From the NCBI RefSeq assembly GCF_002104765.1, contig NZ_NCXM01000025.1:35371-99370 (forward strand): a stretch of 64,000 bases of DNA. Direction: 5' to 3'. The position numbers were made by a program, and so were the translations under genes. How positions within the stretch are numbered: the first letter of the stretch is position 1; each line of letters opens with the position of its first letter. The notes beneath the pieces are model-generated. The model did no database searches. It saw nothing but the letters and a program-made list of their open reading frames with translations, and was not told the DNA's origin. Shown here piece by piece: positions 60,705 through 64,000 of the stretch. The DNA is from Mycolicibacterium vulneris. Its GTDB lineage: Bacteria > Actinomycetota > Actinomycetes > Mycobacteriales > Mycobacteriaceae.

Positions 60705-62277
60705 CATCAATCGATTTCCTCTCATCCTCTTGCCTGCGGTCCACGCGCACCGAGGCTATTGCTGACAGCGCGCACGCCAACGCAAATCCCGCTAACACCA
60801 GTGGAAGCCAGACAGTCCAGAGCTGCCGCTCCCCGCGATCGCGGTCGCTGGCGACGATCTCAGCCACCGTCGCGTGGTCTTCGGCAGCGGACGTGGACCA
60901 GTCCGTCGCCAGCCCGCCGAGACTGACGGTCTTGGCCCCGGTCAACCCGCCGCCGGTCAAAATCGCCGTGCGGTTGCTCGTCGTGTGCGCACTGATCACG
61001 GAGTCACCCCGCGCGAACACGGTGTACACGGTGGTCGTTGACCATTGACCCTGAAATGGCCCCGGAGTGCGGCCGGCCGCGAGACCGACCGGCAGCCGGC
61101 CCCCCGCCATGCTCAGCAACTGGTCCAGCGTGACTTCCGGCGCACCGCCGGCCCCGGCGGCCTCGTTAGCCTGCCAGACCTGTACGGGCACGCCGTCCAC
61201 CGTTTGGTCGTCTGCGGGGATGAGCACGATGTTGCGAACGGTCGAGGTGTCCTGGGGGGCGACGGTCAGCTCGCGTCCGTGCGGGCCGGTCGCCATCGAC
61301 ACCGCGGCGGTGTGGCCGTCGCGGTCGGTGACGGTGCGCGCCCGCTGCGTCTGCGACGAGCCGGCGGCGGGCGTCATGAGGACCAGCCCCGCCCCGACGA
61401 TGATCAGCACCGAAGACGCCGCCGCCAGCAGCCTGCGGCGGGCTCGCGGCGTGGCGGCGAGCCGGGCAGGCCAGAGAAACACGACCAGCACCGGCACGGC
61501 ATAGAGCAGCCAGCCCAGCACCTCGATGAGGCGAGGGTCGGCGGGAATGCCGAACACCCCGGTCGTCGCCGCGCCCAGCACCGAGTTGCTGGGTATCCAG
61601 CCGGACAGGTCGAGCACCTGTTGCTGGCCGATGGTCACCCAGCCGGCCTCGTGCGCGGTGCGTAGCGCTCCCAGCACCAGCCCGGCGGCGATCAGCACCA
61701 GAAACACCCCGGTGACCCGGAAGAACCGGCCGAGGTTGATCCGCAGGCCGCCGTAGTACAGCCCCACCCCGAGCCCGACCGACGTGACGATGCCCACGGC
61801 GCCGCCCAGCACGGCGAACCACCGGTTGCCGTGCGATGTCTCGGCGGCCGCCAGCAAGAACACCGACGTCTCGAACCCCTCTTTCAGAACGGCCAGGAAC
61901 GCCATGACGATCAGGGCGAACGCGCCACCACGGTTGACGGCCTGGCGGGCTTCGCGCTCGAGTTCACCCTTGAGCTGCGCGGCGTTGCCGTTCATCCAGA
62001 TGATCATCGACGTCACGAACACCACCGCGATGGCGTTGATGACGGTCTCCATCATCTCTTGCTGGGCCTGCGGCAGGCTGGCGGCGAACAGGTCGAGGCC
62101 GACGCCCACGCCGACGCTGAGCAGCACGGCCAGGGCGACACCGGCGAACATCGGGCGGATGGACTGGCCGTTTCGCTTGAGGAAGGCACCGACGATGCTC
62201 ACGATGAGCGACGCCTCTAGGCCTTCGCGGAGACCGATGAGGAACGTGCCGATAAATACGCCGAATACGCCCTGCAT
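60667..62277 (-). CDS. efeU: Ferrous/ferric iron permease EfeU (FTR1 family) with long extracytoplasmic domain
   Basis: The 536-residue permease has about seven helices in the first 290 residues. The first FTR1 motif is LREGLEASLIV (about residues 17-27); the second is LKEGFETSVFL (about 131-141), where the usual Arg is Lys. A 200-residue extracytoplasmic domain and a last helix (VLAGFALACALSAI) follow. Plain EfeU is about 280 residues, so the second half is an extension. An IdeR-like iron box precedes the gene, and efeO and efeB follow. Confidence 0.92.
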   Translation of the reverse strand: MQGVFGVFIGTFLIGLREGLEASLIVSIVGAFLKRNGQSIRPMFAGVALAVLLSVGVGVGLDLFAASLPQAQQEMMETVINAIAVVFVTSMIIWMNGNAAQLKGELEREARQAVNRGGAFALIVMAFLAVLKEGFETSVFLLAAAETSHGNRWFAVLGGAVGIVTSVGLGVGLYYGGLRINLGRFFRVTGVFLVLIAAGLVLGALRTAHEAGWVTIGQQQVLDLSGWIPSNSVLGAATTGVFGIPADPRLIEVLGWLLYAVPVLVVFLWPARLAATPRARRRLLAAASSVLIIVGAGLVLMTPAAGSSQTQRARTVTDRDGHTAAVSMATGPHGRELTVAPQDTSTVRNIVLIPADDQTVDGVPVQVWQANEAAGAGGAPEVTLDQLLSMAGGRLPVGLAAGRTPGPFQGQWSTTTVYTVFARGDSVISAHTTSNRTAILTGGGLTGAKTVSLGGLATDWSTSAAEDHATVAEIVASDRDRGERQLWTVWLPLVLAGFALACALSAIASVRVDRRQEDERKSIDGESHRLGNVPVS

Positions 62278-62290
62278 ATGCCCTGTTTCC

Positions 62291-62307
62291 GTCCCGCCGG
62301 TCGGGAC
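62291..62307. promoter_or_regulatory. Short hairpin in the efeU leader
   Basis: GTCCCG (62291-62296) pairs with CGGGAC (62302-62307), five-base loop. It sits 14 bases before the efeU start and could cover the ribosome-binding region. Confidence 0.4.
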
Positions 62308-62313
62308 TGTCGG

Positions 62314-62332
62314 CTAGCGTAGCCTAACTGAA
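62314..62332. promoter_or_regulatory. IdeR iron-box-like sequence upstream of efeU
   Basis: On the minus strand TTCAGTTAGGCTACGCTAG matches the 19-base mycobacterial IdeR consensus TTAGGTTAGGCTAACCTAA at 14 positions, including the whole central GTTAGGCTA. It lies 37 bases before efeU, where bound IdeR would block the promoter. Confidence 0.7.
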
Positions 62333-62368
62333 GCGATGGGCATCAGCCCTGGTCCGCTGGCTGCCGTG

Positions 62369-63202
62369 TCAGGAGATCGGCGCCGTGACGAAGTCGATCA
62401 GTTCTTCGACCCGGCTGATCAGTGCCGGCTCCAGATCGTTCCAGTCGCGCACCCGCGAACGGATGTGCCGCCAGGCTCTGGCGATGTCCGCCTGGTCGTT
62501 GTGCGGCAAACCAAGCGCCTCACACACGCCGTGTTTCCATTCCACCTGCCGCGGCACCTTCGGCCAGGCGCCCAGGCCCAACCGCTGCGGCTTGACGGCC
62601 TGCCAGATATCGACGTAGGGATGACCGACGACCAGCGTGTCGCTGCCGCCCGGCCCCCGCCGCACCGCATCGGCGATCCGCGCCTCCTTGGAACCGGCGA
62701 CAAGGTGATCAACGAGCACCCCCAGCCGGCGCCCCGGCCCCGGCGCGAATTCGGCGACGATGTCCACCAGGTCGTCCACGCCACCGAGTTGTTCGACGAC
62801 GACGCCTTCGATTCGCAAGTCCTCACCCCACACCTGCGCGATGAGCTCGGCGTCGTGGCGACCCTCGACGTAGATGCGGCTGGCCCGCGCGACGCGGGCG
62901 CGAACGCCCGACACGGCGACCGAACCGGACGCGGTCCTGGCCCCGGCGGTCGGCGTCGGCCGGCGCGGCGCGATGAGGATGACGGGACGCCCCTCGAGCA
63001 AATACCCGGGGCCCAAGGGGAAGCCACGCACATGACCGCGCCGGTCTTCCAGGTCGACTCGACCGTATTCCACGCGCACGATCGCGCCGACATAACCCGT
63101 CTCCACGTCCTCGACCACCAAGCCGAGTTCGGCCGGGTGCTCGGTCGAACGCGGCTTGCGTCGCCCCGCGGCGAGGACATCGGTTCCATAGCGATCCACC
63201 AC
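62369..63202 (-). CDS. DUF3097 family protein
   Basis: The 277-residue protein matches the actinobacterial DUF3097 family: VEDVETGYVGAIVRVEYGRV (about residues 30-50), RIYVEGRHDAELIAQVWG (about 108-125), VVVEQLGGVDDLVDIVAEF, LVDHLVAGSKE and VVGHPYVDIWQAVKP. The VEGRHDAE and LVDHLVAGSKE pattern resembles a TOPRIM-like metal site, so a nuclease or phosphotransfer role is conceivable; no function is established. The gene lies alone on the minus strand. Confidence 0.85.
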   Translation of the reverse strand: MVDRYGTDVLAAGRRKPRSTEHPAELGLVVEDVETGYVGAIVRVEYGRVDLEDRRGHVRGFPLGPGYLLEGRPVILIAPRRPTPTAGARTASGSVAVSGVRARVARASRIYVEGRHDAELIAQVWGEDLRIEGVVVEQLGGVDDLVDIVAEFAPGPGRRLGVLVDHLVAGSKEARIADAVRRGPGGSDTLVVGHPYVDIWQAVKPQRLGLGAWPKVPRQVEWKHGVCEALGLPHNDQADIARAWRHIRSRVRDWNDLEPALISRVEELIDFVTAPIS

Positions 63203-63361
63203 GCGGCAATACTAGAAAGCCTTGCGGCCAAACACCGTTACGGCGCGCCAGGTTCGGCGAATCGTCACCCGAATCACTCTCGGGGCGCCGGCAGCTGCGG
63301 CCGTAAAAAATGCGTTTTAACTGTGTGGCGTTACGCAGCTGATGGGCTCGCCGATGGTACG

Positions 63362-63375
63362 TTGCTAGCTAGCAA
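63362..63375. promoter_or_regulatory. Perfect 14-base palindrome upstream of DUF3349 gene
   Basis: TTGCTAGCTAGCAA is self-complementary along its full length and lies 46 bases before the ATG at 63422, in the promoter region shared with the divergent DUF3097 gene. It is a possible operator; the regulator is unknown. Confidence 0.5.
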
Positions 63376-63421
63376 GCACTGCCGCTTACGCGCAACTTGC
63401 GGCGGTTAGCGAGGTGGACAT

Positions 63422-63709
63422 ATGGACCTGTCGCATTGGGTGACGAGCATTGTGGCTTTTGTGCGGGCCGGCTACCCCGCCGGCATGCCGGCCACCGGGT
63501 ACGTGCCGCTGGTGGCATTGACGCGCCGACGGCTCTGCGACGACGACATCACCGCCATCGCAAGGGATTTCATCGCGCGTCGGCTCTGGCCGATCGGCTC
63601 CGTTGATATCGGCGTCGAGATCACCCGGATTACCAACCAGCTGCCCTCCCCCGACGACGTCGCGCGCATCCAGCGACGCGTTCATGCGCTTCGCTGCTCC
63701 CGCGGATAG
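63422..63709 (+). CDS. DUF3349 family protein
   Basis: The 95-residue all-helical protein has the DUF3349 pattern SIVAFVRAGYPAGMPATGYVPLVAL (start of family) and LTRRRLCDDDITAIARDF, with the PSPDDVARIQRRV ending. Mycobacteria carry several copies of unknown role. The ATG follows GCGAGGTGG. It converges on the patatin-like gene with 24 bases between. Confidence 0.88.
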   Translation: MDLSHWVTSIVAFVRAGYPAGMPATGYVPLVALTRRRLCDDDITAIARDFIARRLWPIGSVDIGVEITRITNQLPSPDDVARIQRRVHALRCSRG

Positions 63710-63733
63710 GCGTCGCCGAGCGATTCACAACCG

Positions 63734-64000
63734 TCACGGTGACGTACGCACCGGGGCGCCGCAGGCCGCCAGGTAATCCGTGTAACTCCACGACCGCAGA
63801 AACTGTTGGCCCGCTTGCAATCCTCGTGCGTAGAGGGCCTCGCGTTGCCGCGTGGCGATGTCGAAGTCGATCGGACTGACCTCGTCGGCCGGCACGAAGA
63901 TGGTGCGCCGGACGGTGCACGGGTCGTCGATGTAGGCGTTGTCTTGATTGCTCACCAACGTCTCAATCGCCGCGATTCCCAACGACACCGGCCCGTGCAC
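63734..64000 (-). CDS. Patatin-like phospholipase, C-terminal fragment (start outside window)
   Basis: The 88 visible residues match the C-terminal segment of bacterial patatin-like phospholipases: TLVSNQDNAYIDDPCTVRRT, then FVPADEVSPIDFDI and the final ALYARGLQAGQQFLRSW. The frame remains open at the window edge, so the GxSxG nucleophile and start lie beyond base 64000. The family hydrolyses membrane lipids. Confidence 0.75.
   Translation of the reverse strand: MHGPVSLGIAAIETLVSNQDNAYIDDPCTVRRTIFVPADEVSPIDFDIATRQREALYARGLQAGQQFLRSWSYTDYLAACGAPVRTSP

Noticed and set aside
1..64000. CRISPR arrays, tRNA or rRNA genes, IS elements
   Set aside because: No regularly spaced repeats, cloverleaf genes, rRNA stretches or transposase motifs were seen by eye on either strand.

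Overview
This 64 kb window is high-GC actinobacterial chromosome and almost certainly comes from a Mycobacterium, most likely a non-tuberculous one. The evidence is a complete yrbE-yrbE-mceABCDEF operon, recognisable versions of M. tuberculosis dormancy genes (hrp1/Rv2626c, rip3/Rv2625c, Rv1738-like, Rv3131-like, Rv2627c-like), a WS/DGAT acyltransferase, many FadE/FadD/TetR genes, and frequent ATGA/GTGA stop-start overlaps. Family and ortholog assignments rest on reading motifs and on recall of family sequences; no search was run. No rRNA, tRNA, CRISPR array, transposase or phage gene was recognised.

Layout. (1) 1-4106: a left-to-right operon with the 3' end of an acetyl-CoA synthetase, E1alpha, E1beta and E2 of a 2-oxoacid (pyruvate/acetoin-type) dehydrogenase, and a free-standing acyl carrier protein. 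(2) 4130-28617: a hypoxia/dormancy (DosR-type) island. It holds a P-type ATPase overlapping a lysyl-PG-synthase-like protein, two-domain Usp, Rip3, Hrp1, an SRPBCC protein, a slipin, a wax ester/triacylglycerol synthase, a shortened Rv2627c-like protein, a flavodoxin, an acyl-CoA ligase, DUF1918 and Rv1738-like proteins, a SpoIIAA-like protein, a secreted trypsin-like protease, a five-gene group 3b [NiFe]-hydrogenase operon and an Rv3131-like nitroreductase. Palindromes resembling the DosR box (core GGGACT-N4-GTCCC) lie in most of its promoter regions.

(3) 28618-36747: lipid and general metabolism, with a double-hotdog protein, FadE, DUF1801, a thioesterase, a SnoaL-like protein, an epimerase, an aldo/keto reductase, an acyltransferase-3 membrane protein and a small unknown. 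(4) 36910-48216: a TetR regulator, a 0.7 kb leader and an eight-gene mce lipid-import operon. The TetR promoter and the leader share a CGTACGG palindrome. An orphan antitoxin-like gene follows. (5) 48299-53560: a PNPOx-fold protein, then a TetR gene divergent from a meta-cleavage-type aromatic/steroid-ring degradation operon (extradiol dioxygenase, FAH hydrolase, FAD hydroxylase).

(6) 53566-57970: a DosR-box-preceded Usp, an ECF sigma/anti-sigma/formate-nitrite-transporter operon, and an OsmC plus acyl-CoA-dehydrogenase-like pair. (7) 58135-62277: an efeUOB iron-uptake operon with an IdeR-like box. (8) 62369-64000: DUF3097, DUF3349 and the C-terminus of a patatin-like phospholipase.

How the genes fit together. 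The island looks like an oxygen-limitation programme: redox balancing (hydrogenase, nitroreductase, flavodoxin), storage lipid synthesis (WS/DGAT plus acyl-CoA ligase), ribosome and stress protection (Rv1738-like, Usp) and membrane/ion maintenance (ATPase, Rip3, slipin). It also shows decay: an Rv2627c-like gene that has lost its catalytic centre through an in-frame deletion, and a frameshifted P-type ATPase tail.
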